From Oribacterium sp. NK2B42 (GTDB taxonomy: Bacteria; Bacillota; Clostridia; Lachnospirales; Lachnospiraceae), in NCBI RefSeq assembly GCF_000424445.1, contig NZ_AUJX01000010.1, positions 1 through 64,000 on the forward strand: a stretch of DNA of 64,000 nt, given 5' to 3'. Every line of letters starts with the position of its first letter. Position 1 is the stretch's first letter. This document shows positions 53,943-62,318 of this stretch, piece after piece. Both the position numbers and the translations under genes were made by a program. Under the pieces are notes generated by a model. That model saw nothing but the letters and a program-made list of their open reading frames with translations. It was not told where the DNA came from and did not search any database.

Positions 53943-55530
53943 GCTTCTGAAACAATATCATAAACTTTCTGACAGACATATTTTAGTTGCAGAGACTGAT
54001 ATGCCTTATTCTGATGTACAAAAGGTTGTTGCTCTTTCTGATAAGGTCCGCAAAGCAGGTAACGAACTTGTTGGCCTTATGAGAAAGAATCATGACCAGC
54101 TTATACGCACAAAGAAATACCGTAAACTTCTCAATCTATACGGAAATACTGAGAATAAGGTACATCGTAAATCTCTGGCTAAACAGCTTAACGAAATGCA
54201 GAAAGTCTATAATGTAACCTGGGATTTTTGCAGGGCTTCCATGATACCTATCGGCAAGAAATACGGCATAGATGCAGTATTCGCTCTCACTAAAGCCGAG
54301 GATGTATGGCGTGGTATGGAAAAATGTCTTTATAGTAACGGAGAGATGCTTCATTTTTCCAAGTACGGAGAGCTTCCCTGCATCAGAGCAAAGCAGATAA
54401 ATCGTGGAATACCTGTCTCTATAAAAGATAATAAAGTGCAGTTTAAACTTGGTAGGATAATGTTTGGGTTGCAGATAAAGGATAGATTTCAAACCGATGA
54501 AATAAATGCTGTCATGTCATATCTTGCCAATCCTGAGATTATGGATACAAAAGCGGTGGATACATTTATAGAAGGAGCCCGTTGCATAGACACATACAGA
54601 CCCTGCTATGCTACTCTTGTTCCCAAATTCATCAGGGGAAAATACAGGGTATACCTTCATCTGACCATTGAAGGCAAAGCGAAGCCTAAATATGATAAGT
54701 TTGGCAATCCAAGGCATAAATATGGTAAGGGAATTATAGGTGCTGACATAGGAACACAGACTGTTGCCTATACCTCTGATACGGAAGTCGGATTAAAGAA
54801 CTTATCTGAACGAGGTAACAGTATACAAGATTCAGAGCGTTTGGAAAGACTGTATTACAGAGCTATGGACAGATCAAGGAGAGCAACTAATCCTCAGAAT
54901 TACAATGATAACGGTACAGTTAAGAAAGGCAGGAAGTCTTGGAAATACTCAAATCATTACAAGAAACTGCGGGCTAAACATTCTGAGTTATGCCGTATCA
55001 ATGCAGTAAACAGGCAACTCGCAATAAATGAGGATGCTAATCATTTGAGAAGTCTTGGCGATACATTCATAACAGAACCTAAAAACGCAAGCAAATTGAT
55101 GAGACAAGTAAAGAAAACAACTAAAAACGCCAAAGGTAAATTCAATAAGAAAAAGCGGTTTGGCAAGTCCATAAAGAATAGATGTCCGGACGGATTCCAA
55201 ACTACGGTGAAAAATAAATTCAAGGTTTCAGGTGGTACATATATAGAAGTACCAAACAATTATAGAGCGAGCCAGTATGACCACACTGCTGATGATTATA
55301 TCAAAAAGAAGTTGTCTGACAGAATTTATAAACTCCGAGATGGGACTATGGTTCAAAGAGATTGGTATTCATCATTTTTACTTTACTGTTACGATTGGAA
55401 GACTAAAAATGTAGACAAAGACAAATGTATTGCGACTTTTGACAAGTGTCACACAAAAGAAAAAGCCCTGATCGCATGGATCAAGGCTAATAAGATTAAA
55501 ATACTAAACAGCGGAATTAAGGTAGCTTAA
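53920..55530 (+). CDS. tnpB: TnpB RNA-guided nuclease, variant without zinc-finger cysteines
   Basis: A 536-residue RuvC-like nuclease of the TnpB family. RuvC catalytic residues: Asp276 in GADIGTQTVAY, Glu386 in FITEPKNASK, Asp481 in VQRDWYSSFLL. TnpB normally carries a CxxC...CxxC zinc finger between the last two; here that segment (440-480) is NNYRASQYDHTADDY... with no cysteine pair. It is also longer than the usual 400 or so residues. The start overlaps the tnpA end by 23 bases. No stop or frameshift interrupts it, although tnpA is dead. Confidence 0.88.
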   Translation: MTNQEYNKLLKQYHKLSDRHILVAETDMPYSDVQKVVALSDKVRKAGNELVGLMRKNHDQLIRTKKYRKLLNLYGNTENKVHRKSLAKQLNEMQKVYNVTWDFCRASMIPIGKKYGIDAVFALTKAEDVWRGMEKCLYSNGEMLHFSKYGELPCIRAKQINRGIPVSIKDNKVQFKLGRIMFGLQIKDRFQTDEINAVMSYLANPEIMDTKAVDTFIEGARCIDTYRPCYATLVPKFIRGKYRVYLHLTIEGKAKPKYDKFGNPRHKYGKGIIGADIGTQTVAYTSDTEVGLKNLSERGNSIQDSERLERLYYRAMDRSRRATNPQNYNDNGTVKKGRKSWKYSNHYKKLRAKHSELCRINAVNRQLAINEDANHLRSLGDTFITEPKNASKLMRQVKKTTKNAKGKFNKKKRFGKSIKNRCPDGFQTTVKNKFKVSGGTYIEVPNNYRASQYDHTADDYIKKKLSDRIYKLRDGTMVQRDWYSSFLLYCYDWKTKNVDKDKCIATFDKCHTKEKALIAWIKANKIKILNSGIKVA

Positions 55531-55725
55531 AACAATTAAATATGGGCGATTGACTGTACGTCCTTGTCACAAGACAGAAATTTACCGCTAATGTGGTCGT
55601 TGGACTGCTTGGTAATGAAAGTCCTGATTCAAATAGATTTACACCTGTAACTCCAAAGTCTGAAAATGATGTACGATTACAGGCTAGGCTTGGTAATCAG
55701 AACCCCACGGGCTTGCCCGTGGAAG
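55531..55725 (+). ncRNA. probable TnpB guide RNA (omega RNA) and element right end
   Basis: The 195 bases from the tnpB stop to the right-end hairpin have no ORF but contain several short inverted repeats (TTGTCACAAGACA at about 55563; GGTCGTTGGACTGC) and end in the CCACGGGC hairpin. In IS605-type elements the guide RNA overlaps the 3' end of tnpB and stops at the right end, so its sequence just outside 55725 would be the guide. This is assigned by position only. Confidence 0.45.
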
Positions 55726-55828
55726 CAGTCAGTTATGTGACGATACCATCTTTACAGCATTCCCAAAAGTAAGTATTCTTTAGATATATCGCAAGTTCAG
55801 CTTGCGTTTTGCTTAACAGGAGAAAACC

Positions 55829-55986
55829 ATGACCATCCAGCAGATGCCCCACCTCTCTGCGCCGCCATCATCGTAAATGAAGATACCCTTACAACTCCCG
55901 GATTCAGGGCTTTTGTCACACTCTTTGCCAATGCCTTGAAATACTACTACAAGAACGAGCCTTTTATCAGGCAGCCGCTTCCGTAA
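55829..55986 (+). pseudogene. remnant of a LysR-type regulator, internal part deleted
   Basis: AGGAG and an ATG at 55829 begin MTIQQMPHL, like the N terminus of LysR regulators (MTIQQ..). A few bases on, in another frame, comes AIIVNEDTLTTPGFRAFVTL and KYYYKNEPFIRQPLP before a stop, which resembles the tail of such a regulator. Nearly everything between is gone (a full gene is about 900 bases). LysR genes often sit divergently next to the type of flavoprotein whose remnant lies at 52833; here the insertion sequence stands between the two remnants. The family call rests on short matches. Confidence 0.45.
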
Positions 55987-56087
55987 AAAACCCGATTCCG
56001 ATTTTAACGATTTTTTTGCCGATCAGATCGGTGTCTATATGTCTAAATTAAACTAAAGAAATATGAGTTCACAAAGGAGAAAGCATT

Positions 56088-57149
56088 ATGAACCTGATCA
56101 AGAAAAATATATCGATATTGCTGCTGATAATGTCTATGGCGGTGCTTCAGACCGGATGTGAACAAATAAATACACCTGCAATAGAGGAAACCGTTAAAGA
56201 AAGCTCGCCGGAATCTGTATCGAAGATCGAATCGGAGTTCGTAAGTGAATCTGTATCCGAAACAGCATCCGAACCTGCAAATGATTCTGTATCGAAAATC
56301 GAATCTGAGCCGGCAACTGAATCAGAATCCGCAAATAAATATGATTCCGCAATTGTAAGTTATCTCGGACCCGAGGGAACCTATACCCAGGAAGCCTGTG
56401 GTGTGTTTTTCGAAAAAAAAGGAACGTACGCTCCGTATAAAACAGTTTCCGAAGCGGTAGAAGCATTGATCAATGGCGAAAGTAAATATGCAGTAATTCC
56501 GCAGGAAAACACCATCGGCGGAGCCGTGACAGACTATGTCGACATCGTTATCAACCAGAAGGAAGTTTCCGTTGTCGGTGAAGTGGAATTGCCCATCAAT
56601 CAAAATCTCCTGGTTTTGCCCGGGACTGAAGCCGGAAATATAGAAAAGGTATACTCTCACAAGCAGGGCATTGCCCAGGGAAAAGACTGGCTGAAGGAAA
56701 ATCTTCCGAAGGCTGAGATCATCGAAGTATCCAGTACTGCCGAAGGCGCGAGACTTGTGGCTGAAGAAGGTAATGCCTCTAACGCTGCCATTGCATCTGC
56801 TGCCTGTGCCGAGGTCTACGGACTTGAGGTCCTGGCAGCCGGCATACAGAATAATGACAGCAATAAAACCCGGTTCTACGTTCTTTCAAAGGATAATCCG
56901 TCTATGGATAAGAACGAAAGAATGGCATTTGTGGCTTCCGGAAAAGCTGAAGGTCTTCCTGGACTTTTGGCTCATCTTGAAAATGCAGGAGCAAAGCTTG
57001 TGACGATCCATGACAGACCAAGAAAAACCGAACTTGGTGAGTATAATTATCTCATTGAGTGCTCAGACTTAAGTTATGAAGATTACGAAAAGCTCACAGG
57101 AAACCATTCCTTTGAATTCAGGTATCTTGGTGAGTTCCATGTGAAATGA
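56088..57149 (+). CDS. prephenate dehydratase as a surface lipoprotein, with ACT domain
   Basis: A 353-residue protein. It starts with a signal peptide and lipobox LQTGC (Cys24), then a 60-residue Glu/Ser-rich linker with repeated SKIES(E/F) units. Residues 87-270 are a prephenate dehydratase domain: YLGPEGTYTQEA (92-103), VIPQENTIGGAV (137-148), and the catalytic TRF (261-263). Residues 278-350 are an ACT regulatory domain (GLPGLLAHLENAGAKLV) with HDRPRK in place of the usual ESRP. The enzyme makes phenylpyruvate from prephenate, normally in the cytoplasm; export is the surprise. AAAGGAG precedes the ATG. It is flanked by gene remnants. Confidence 0.9.
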   Translation: MNLIKKNISILLLIMSMAVLQTGCEQINTPAIEETVKESSPESVSKIESEFVSESVSETASEPANDSVSKIESEPATESESANKYDSAIVSYLGPEGTYTQEACGVFFEKKGTYAPYKTVSEAVEALINGESKYAVIPQENTIGGAVTDYVDIVINQKEVSVVGEVELPINQNLLVLPGTEAGNIEKVYSHKQGIAQGKDWLKENLPKAEIIEVSSTAEGARLVAEEGNASNAAIASAACAEVYGLEVLAAGIQNNDSNKTRFYVLSKDNPSMDKNERMAFVASGKAEGLPGLLAHLENAGAKLVTIHDRPRKTELGEYNYLIECSDLSYEDYEKLTGNHSFEFRYLGEFHVK

Positions 57150-57226
57150 TGTTGGTATAAGTGAAGCCTCATATAAAAATATGTGGTAAAATATGCGATA
57201 TGTATTTCATGAAAAACAATAATTGA

Positions 57227-57394
57227 TTTAGAAAACACATTGATAAAGTAAAGAAACTACATAATTTCAATGAGTACGTTATCGAAAAGATAATGGCAAA
57301 AGACTATGACGCTGTAGTTAATTATGAAACTATCAAGGATGCAGATTATGCTTTACCTACGCCTGAGCATTATCTTCCGCTTCTATCAGTGTAG
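57227..57394 (+). pseudogene. C-terminal fragment of a LigB/YgiD-type (4,5-DOPA) dioxygenase
   Basis: A 55-codon open stretch without start: LHNFNEYVIEKIMAKDYDAV, NYETIKDADYALPTPEHYLP, then LLSV and a stop. The ALPTPEHYLPLL string is typical of the C terminus of extradiol DOPA dioxygenase-like proteins (YgiD), and the upstream part fits too. The front two thirds and the final residues are absent. The rest of 57150-57602 is AT-rich and has only the promoter described next. Confidence 0.55.
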
Positions 57395-57582
57395 AATAGC
57401 AATCGCACTAAAGATTTGGTACAATTATAATAATTATTACTCTGTAGCCTAAAAATGAATGCAAACGTCTGCATTTATAGAGTAACATTTAATATGCATC
57501 GTAATATATAAACTTCCTGTAAACATGGAGCACATGCTTTTTGTTTATAAAGCTTTTATTTGAGTCAGATGCCTGTATTACA

Positions 57583-57611
57583 TTACATTGTAAACCAGAG
57601 TAGTGTATAAT
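57583..57611 (+). promoter_or_regulatory. promoter of the diguanylate cyclase gene
   Basis: TTACAT (57583-57588) and TATAAT (57606-57611) are exactly 17 bases apart, 22 bases before the start codon, and GGAG precedes it. Confidence 0.6.
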
Positions 57612-57632
57612 ATGTACACAGGAGACACGTCT

Positions 57633-59135
57633 ATGTCAGATCAAAAAGCAAATAATTCTCTGCAAAAATCACTTATCCGCATCAGCGTAATCATTGTTAT
57701 ATTCATATCCCTTTCTGTGGGTTCTTTGTGCTTTGAAATTTACAGAAGAGATATGATAAGCAGATATCAGAACTACGCCGGAGATGCCATCAACTTTCTG
57801 AGCAGCTGCATAGACGTTGATGACCTTGAACAATGTATACGCACCGGTGTCAAATCCGATAGTTATAATGAGCTTCAGACTCTTGCCAATGATCTCAAGG
57901 AAACCCATGACCTGTTTTTTATATATGTAATTAAGCCGTTAAGAGCTGATCCTCCGGACAACATGATGGATGTCTTAGCTGCATATACTTTATACGAAAA
58001 GACATATGAAGCAGATGAACTTACCGATCTTGGAAACTATACCGGAGATGCTTATCCAAGGGATGTAGCCCTTGAGTACCTGCATCGCATGGACACTGAT
58101 ACAACTGTCACTTATTTTAGAAATGATACTGACTTTGGGAAGATATATACCGCAATTCGTCCTCTTATAAATTCAAAAGGAGAACCCGTTGCGGTAATTT
58201 GTGGTGATATCCTTATTGATGACATATATAAAGCAGCCTATACATATGCACTTGCGACATTCATAGTTGCACTTATCGCAGGTCTTCTTCTTGTTTTAGC
58301 GCTCAATAGATGGTATAACAAGCGGATAGTCAAGCCTATACGAACCCTTGAAAATGCAACCGGCAAAATTGAAGAAAAGTGCCGAAAGCGTGCTCCTGTA
58401 TCAGAACTTGTTATGGATGAACTTGATATACATACCCATGATGAAATTGAGTCCCTGTCAGTCTCCATCTTCTCTATGGTTGAGGATATCAGAGATTATG
58501 CCTCTGACCTGATTAACAAAGAAAAAATATTAAGTGACATGCAGGATAAGAACTCTCAGCTGGAAGCTCTTGCAAACCGTGATTCTCTAACCGGAATAAG
58601 AAACAAAACTGCATACGACAATGAAATCAAAAGCCTTGAACGAAACCTTAAGCTTGGACAAACTGAATTTGGAATCGGAGTCGTTGATCTTAATTATCTA
58701 AAAAACATCAATGATACTTATGGTCACGAAAAGGGTGATGAAGCTATTAAGAACATTTGTCATATAGTTTGCAATATATTTTCCCGCTCTCCTGTCTTCA
58801 GGATAGGCGGTGACGAATTTGCCATAATCCTGAAGGACCAGGACCTTAATAATATTGAAACCCTCATTGAAAGATTCAACAATAAGCTTTCAGCATTGGC
58901 AGAAAACAATAAGCTTTCTCCTTGGGAGGCTGTGTCAGCTGCGATCGGCTATGCCACGTATGTATCCTCATCATTTTCTTTTTTTAGTTCTGAAGGACTC
59001 GCCTTATCCAGTGTAGACTCATTTCCCTCATTTTCTGATCCATTTTTGGCCAGTGCCGGTTGCATTGTGCTTACGACCATTGCCAAGGACAGCAAAGCCG
59101 CACAATACCCCCTTAAACTTCTTTTCATACTATAA
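57633..59135 (+). CDS. sensor diguanylate cyclase, C-terminal end replaced by antisense read-through
   Basis: About 500 residues. Signal-anchor segment (about 15-35), an extracellular Cache/PAS-like sensor (40-205), a second membrane segment, a HAMP-like linker, then GGDEF: ALANRDSLTGIRNKTAYD, VVDLNYLKNINDTYGHEKGD, and FRIGGDEFAI with an intact active site. No RxxD inhibitory site precedes GGDEF. After SAAIGYATY the normal end of the domain is missing; the last 55 or so residues are the complement of a signal-peptide-coding region on the other strand. So the true end of the gene was lost, near 58957-58965. Activity is uncertain. Start ATG at 57633 has GGAG upstream. Confidence 0.85.
   Translation: MSDQKANNSLQKSLIRISVIIVIFISLSVGSLCFEIYRRDMISRYQNYAGDAINFLSSCIDVDDLEQCIRTGVKSDSYNELQTLANDLKETHDLFFIYVIKPLRADPPDNMMDVLAAYTLYEKTYEADELTDLGNYTGDAYPRDVALEYLHRMDTDTTVTYFRNDTDFGKIYTAIRPLINSKGEPVAVICGDILIDDIYKAAYTYALATFIVALIAGLLLVLALNRWYNKRIVKPIRTLENATGKIEEKCRKRAPVSELVMDELDIHTHDEIESLSVSIFSMVEDIRDYASDLINKEKILSDMQDKNSQLEALANRDSLTGIRNKTAYDNEIKSLERNLKLGQTEFGIGVVDLNYLKNINDTYGHEKGDEAIKNICHIVCNIFSRSPVFRIGGDEFAIILKDQDLNNIETLIERFNNKLSALAENNKLSPWEAVSAAIGYATYVSSSFSFFSSEGLALSSVDSFPSFSDPFLASAGCIVLTTIAKDSKAAQYPLKLLFIL
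58949..59128 (-). pseudogene. 5' end of a secreted-protein gene, truncated
   Basis: AAAGGGG and an ATG at 59128 open MKRSLRGYCAALLSLAMVVS, a clear signal peptide ending near ALA, followed by KNGSENEGNESTLDKASPSE. The frame ends at a TAG that belongs to the diguanylate cyclase sequence. It is therefore the front of a convergent gene of which the rest has been deleted. The product was exported, but its function cannot be told. Confidence 0.65.
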
Positions 59136-59235
59136 CCCCTTTCTTTGTACAGAAAATAGTGACCACTGCTGTACAAACTCTTTCATAATTTTACTTTGTA
59201 TACACAATAAACCTCAATCTGTGTCTGTTATTGTG

Positions 59236-62139
59236 TCACGATAATTTTGCAATATTTATAAGCTCATCAATATCATATATTTTGCTCTTCTTTATATGTC
59301 CCGTTCCATAGTCAAAATACAAGGTATCGTCATATACGTCACATAAGTTAGGCAGAATAGCCAGTTTTTCAAGTTTTTGGTTCATAAGAACCGCAGTCTT
59401 GTCTAGTATCGTTTCATCTGACATGATTACATACTGAGCTACTATATAATCACCCATTTCCGTGACATAAGTAAGGCGTGAATCTTCTTCTAAGGTACCT
59501 ACCAGTTCTCCGGTGGATTTATCGTATATCTCTGGCGCATTTTCCCATGATGAAATGAATCTGTACTTGGAAGTTTCAAATTCCTCATACAGAGATTTGT
59601 CCGGTTTTTCATGTTGTTCTTCAGATATCAATGTTCCGTCCTTGGCATCATATTTTTTATGTATTCCGTCATACCATATTACCTCCAAATATGATGTGTC
59701 ACCTTCTCTTCTGAACTGCTGGTCATACATATTGTCCGGATTATCAAGCTTGACTTGTTTTACGAGCTGATTATTCATATCAAAAATGCTGAAGCTTTTA
59801 TAATCAAATAACATCAACCCGGATTTATCCGGAAGCACCCGGGCTTCTTCATGAAATACCGAAGCATCATAGGAAGCAAACTCGGCTTCATCATGCAGAT
59901 CTCTCCTGAGAACGCGAAGTACATTCTCATCTCTGTTTCCCAATACTCCGAATCCATCAGATGTGAACAGGAAATCATTATTTATTTCACCGCTTATACC
60001 GGTAACAACATGCCCACCCTTGTCATAAAATGTGACATTCTTATCATTAGTTGAAACAAGGATATATTCATCACCTGCGAAGAACGATGAGATTTTCCTC
60101 TCATCGATATAAATAAGCTCTTTTTCGGATAAATCTTTTGGGTCAATAGTTTCCAGAACATTTCCGCATGCTAAATAAACCTTATCTTTTTTTACATTAA
60201 GTTTTATCGGATCATCAGTATCAAAGGCACCTTCAAGAGTCGCGGAACCTGCATCAATAACATGAAGTGTACCGCCGCTTTTATCGGTATAATCAGCTCC
60301 CATGAACAGAGTGTTTCCAACAAATCCGCCTTCAAAGTGTCCATAGTCAGACTCATCATAAACAAAAATGTCGTTATCTTCGCTTGTAAGATCCAGGATA
60401 CTGACAGCACCATTATCATAACTGATTGCCAGTTTTGACCCATCTTCGTTTAATGCAAAAATATAGTCTTTAACATTGGTCAAAATGTTGTTTACATGCT
60501 TCTTAAGAGTATGTTCTCCCAAAGATTTGGAACTTAGCATTCTCCCATCCTGCATAGAATAAACAAGGCATTTGTTTTCATCAGTGTTTAAGGCCGCAAC
60601 AATTTTTCCATCACCTGATACTGAAAGAGTAGTTGCCTTGTCTCCCGTCCAAAGAGCTTTTTTATTTTTCAGGTCGTATGCAGTTACCCCGTCATCTCCC
60701 GCATAGACAATGGTATCCTCATTTACAAAAGCAACATCTGCCAAAGCAGAATTGATAATCGGTAATTCAACCAGCAGGTTCTGTGTCTTTGTGTCATAAA
60801 CCGCTGTTTTATAAGCGTAGGTAACCGCAAACTTATCTCCGGAAGGAGAGCCGATAATCACAAATGGAACTGAAGGAAGCGACAGCATCTGTTCATACTT
60901 GAACTTGTCCGACAGTTCATAGACCTGAAGTGCATCCGTCAAAGCCTTTTGGGCTTCCGGTGCTAAAGAATCATTAAAAATCGAATCATTTGCCGGTATT
61001 GCCTGAAGAGCATAATTCACGGCCTGTTTAACGTTTCCATCTCTCATGGAATCCGCAGAGTATTCCGCAAGGGTCAATGCCTCCTGTCTCTGATGCTGAC
61101 GTTTCATTCCTATATAAAACAGTCCCGCACCCAAAACCAGTCCTGCTCCTAAAACCGCATAAGAAACAATCATTCTCCGTCTATGCTTTTTTGTTCTTTC
61201 ATCATCCTTATAAAGATCAAGAAATGCCTTAAGCATTTCGGAAGCAGACTGATATCTTTTATCAGCCTCAGGATGCATTGCTTTTTTTATGATTCTGCAT
61301 ATTTCAGGTCTGCAATAATCAGCAGTTAAAGCTACTACATTCGGAGCCTCAGGATCAGGTCTTACTCCGGAAATGATGTGATAAAGTGTCGCGCCAAGAC
61401 TATAGATGTCTGAACGAACATCAAGCATCACCTTTTTTCCGTGTTTACCGGTACTGCCATTTGACTTAACTCCGGGATCAGAATTGACGCTGTCTTCAAT
61501 GATGGAAGTTTTGACTCCATCGAAATCCATATGCGTAGTAAGAATCTCGGTTTTTTCATACGCATCATCCTCGGACCTTATCATCTGACCGTCTATGTAG
61601 CTTATTCCATAATGCTCAGGTGATGCATAGCCTCTGCTGTATCCAACCTGAACGGAACCATGTTCACCTAAAGCCAGGGCGATATTGTAGTCTATCAGGC
61701 ATATATTTCCGTCAGGTTTAAGCATTATATTTGCCGGTTTGATATCGCCGTGTAATATTCCGTAAGGTGGCCGTGTATGAAGATAATTCAAAGCATCAAG
61801 TAGCTGACATGCCCACTTGACAACATCTGCCTGCTTTGGAATATTTCCACTTTTCAGGATTTTGTCAAAGCTCTGCCCTTCTATATAATCCATTACGGTA
61901 TAAACGACTCCGTCTTCTTCTACGTAGTCGTAAACCTGAGGTATATATGTATTGGAAAGTCCCTTTAACAGATCGACTTCTCGTCTCAGGATTTCCTCGC
62001 CAACACTCAAAGTTCTTTTATCTGCTTTTAAGACTATCATTTTATTCAAGCGAAGATGTCTGCCAAGATATACAACTCCACCACCGCCTGAACCTATTCT
62101 TTCTAATACTTCATATAAATCTGCAATAATCTTCCCCAT
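59236..62139 (-). CDS. membrane Ser/Thr protein kinase with extracellular beta-propeller
   Basis: A 967-residue Hanks-type kinase. Motifs: GSGGGGVVYLG (17-26 region), Lys38, Glu54, HGDIKPANIML (Asp132; HGD for the usual HRD), and IDYNIA (Asp150; DYN for DFG). The juxtamembrane region is basic (KKHRRR), then a membrane segment near 335-355, and the rest (about 400-960) consists of WD40-like repeats (e.g. VYAGDDGVTAYDLKNKKALW) forming a propeller that probably senses something outside. AGGGG lies eight bases before the ATG at 62139; an earlier TTG two codons upstream is unlikely. Lies in a cluster with PP2C and FHA genes. Confidence 0.93.
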   Translation of the reverse strand: MGKIIADLYEVLERIGSGGGGVVYLGRHLRLNKMIVLKADKRTLSVGEEILRREVDLLKGLSNTYIPQVYDYVEEDGVVYTVMDYIEGQSFDKILKSGNIPKQADVVKWACQLLDALNYLHTRPPYGILHGDIKPANIMLKPDGNICLIDYNIALALGEHGSVQVGYSRGYASPEHYGISYIDGQMIRSEDDAYEKTEILTTHMDFDGVKTSIIEDSVNSDPGVKSNGSTGKHGKKVMLDVRSDIYSLGATLYHIISGVRPDPEAPNVVALTADYCRPEICRIIKKAMHPEADKRYQSASEMLKAFLDLYKDDERTKKHRRRMIVSYAVLGAGLVLGAGLFYIGMKRQHQRQEALTLAEYSADSMRDGNVKQAVNYALQAIPANDSIFNDSLAPEAQKALTDALQVYELSDKFKYEQMLSLPSVPFVIIGSPSGDKFAVTYAYKTAVYDTKTQNLLVELPIINSALADVAFVNEDTIVYAGDDGVTAYDLKNKKALWTGDKATTLSVSGDGKIVAALNTDENKCLVYSMQDGRMLSSKSLGEHTLKKHVNNILTNVKDYIFALNEDGSKLAISYDNGAVSILDLTSEDNDIFVYDESDYGHFEGGFVGNTLFMGADYTDKSGGTLHVIDAGSATLEGAFDTDDPIKLNVKKDKVYLACGNVLETIDPKDLSEKELIYIDERKISSFFAGDEYILVSTNDKNVTFYDKGGHVVTGISGEINNDFLFTSDGFGVLGNRDENVLRVLRRDLHDEAEFASYDASVFHEEARVLPDKSGLMLFDYKSFSIFDMNNQLVKQVKLDNPDNMYDQQFRREGDTSYLEVIWYDGIHKKYDAKDGTLISEEQHEKPDKSLYEEFETSKYRFISSWENAPEIYDKSTGELVGTLEEDSRLTYVTEMGDYIVAQYVIMSDETILDKTAVLMNQKLEKLAILPNLCDVYDDTLYFDYGTGHIKKSKIYDIDELINIAKLS

Positions 62140-62150
62140 AACCAAATCCC

Positions 62151-62318
62151 CTAAAGATTATATCGCCATGGCTCACCATAATCATTTTTCAGCTTCTTTT
62201 TTAACGAATGGCCTGTGAGCAAAAATATAATCGTAATGATTAATGCCAATACAGCCGCAGCAATCATTATGACCATACCGCCATATAGAAACTGTTCTGT
62301 TAATGTAAGTTCATTCAT
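62151..62318 (-). CDS. small single-membrane-segment protein of the kinase cluster
   Basis: A 55-residue ORF beginning MNELTLTEQFLYGGMVIMIA, with one strong membrane segment (about 12-35) and a basic then polar tail ending EPWRYNL. Its ATG overlaps the PP2C stop (ATGAATGA), and it ends 11 bases before the kinase start, so it fits exactly in the operon, with four genes in tight order. No homologue is recognised. It could be a membrane partner of the kinase or phosphatase. Confidence 0.75.
   Translation of the reverse strand: MNELTLTEQFLYGGMVIMIAAAVLALIITIIFLLTGHSLKKKLKNDYGEPWRYNL

Larger units (their letters stand above)
53221..55735 (+). mobile_element. IS200/IS605-family element (tnpA broken, tnpB intact)
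   Basis: Left end: imperfect palindrome CCCATGACC-TTTT-GGTCGTGGG (53238-53259). Right end: CCACGGGC-TT-GCCCGTGG (55705-55722). Between lie tnpA, tnpB and a probable guide RNA. This fits a Y1-transposase element, which has subterminal hairpins rather than inverted repeats. The exact ends cannot be set because no target duplication is made. A small decayed ORF (about 53408-53488; VEEGKTATFLDLMRRGIQ) lies before tnpA. Gene remnants on both sides suggest the element sits in decayed DNA. Confidence 0.85.

Noticed and set aside
54136-54492. 118-codon frame on the minus strand
   Set aside because: Antisense to tnpB, with no features of its own.
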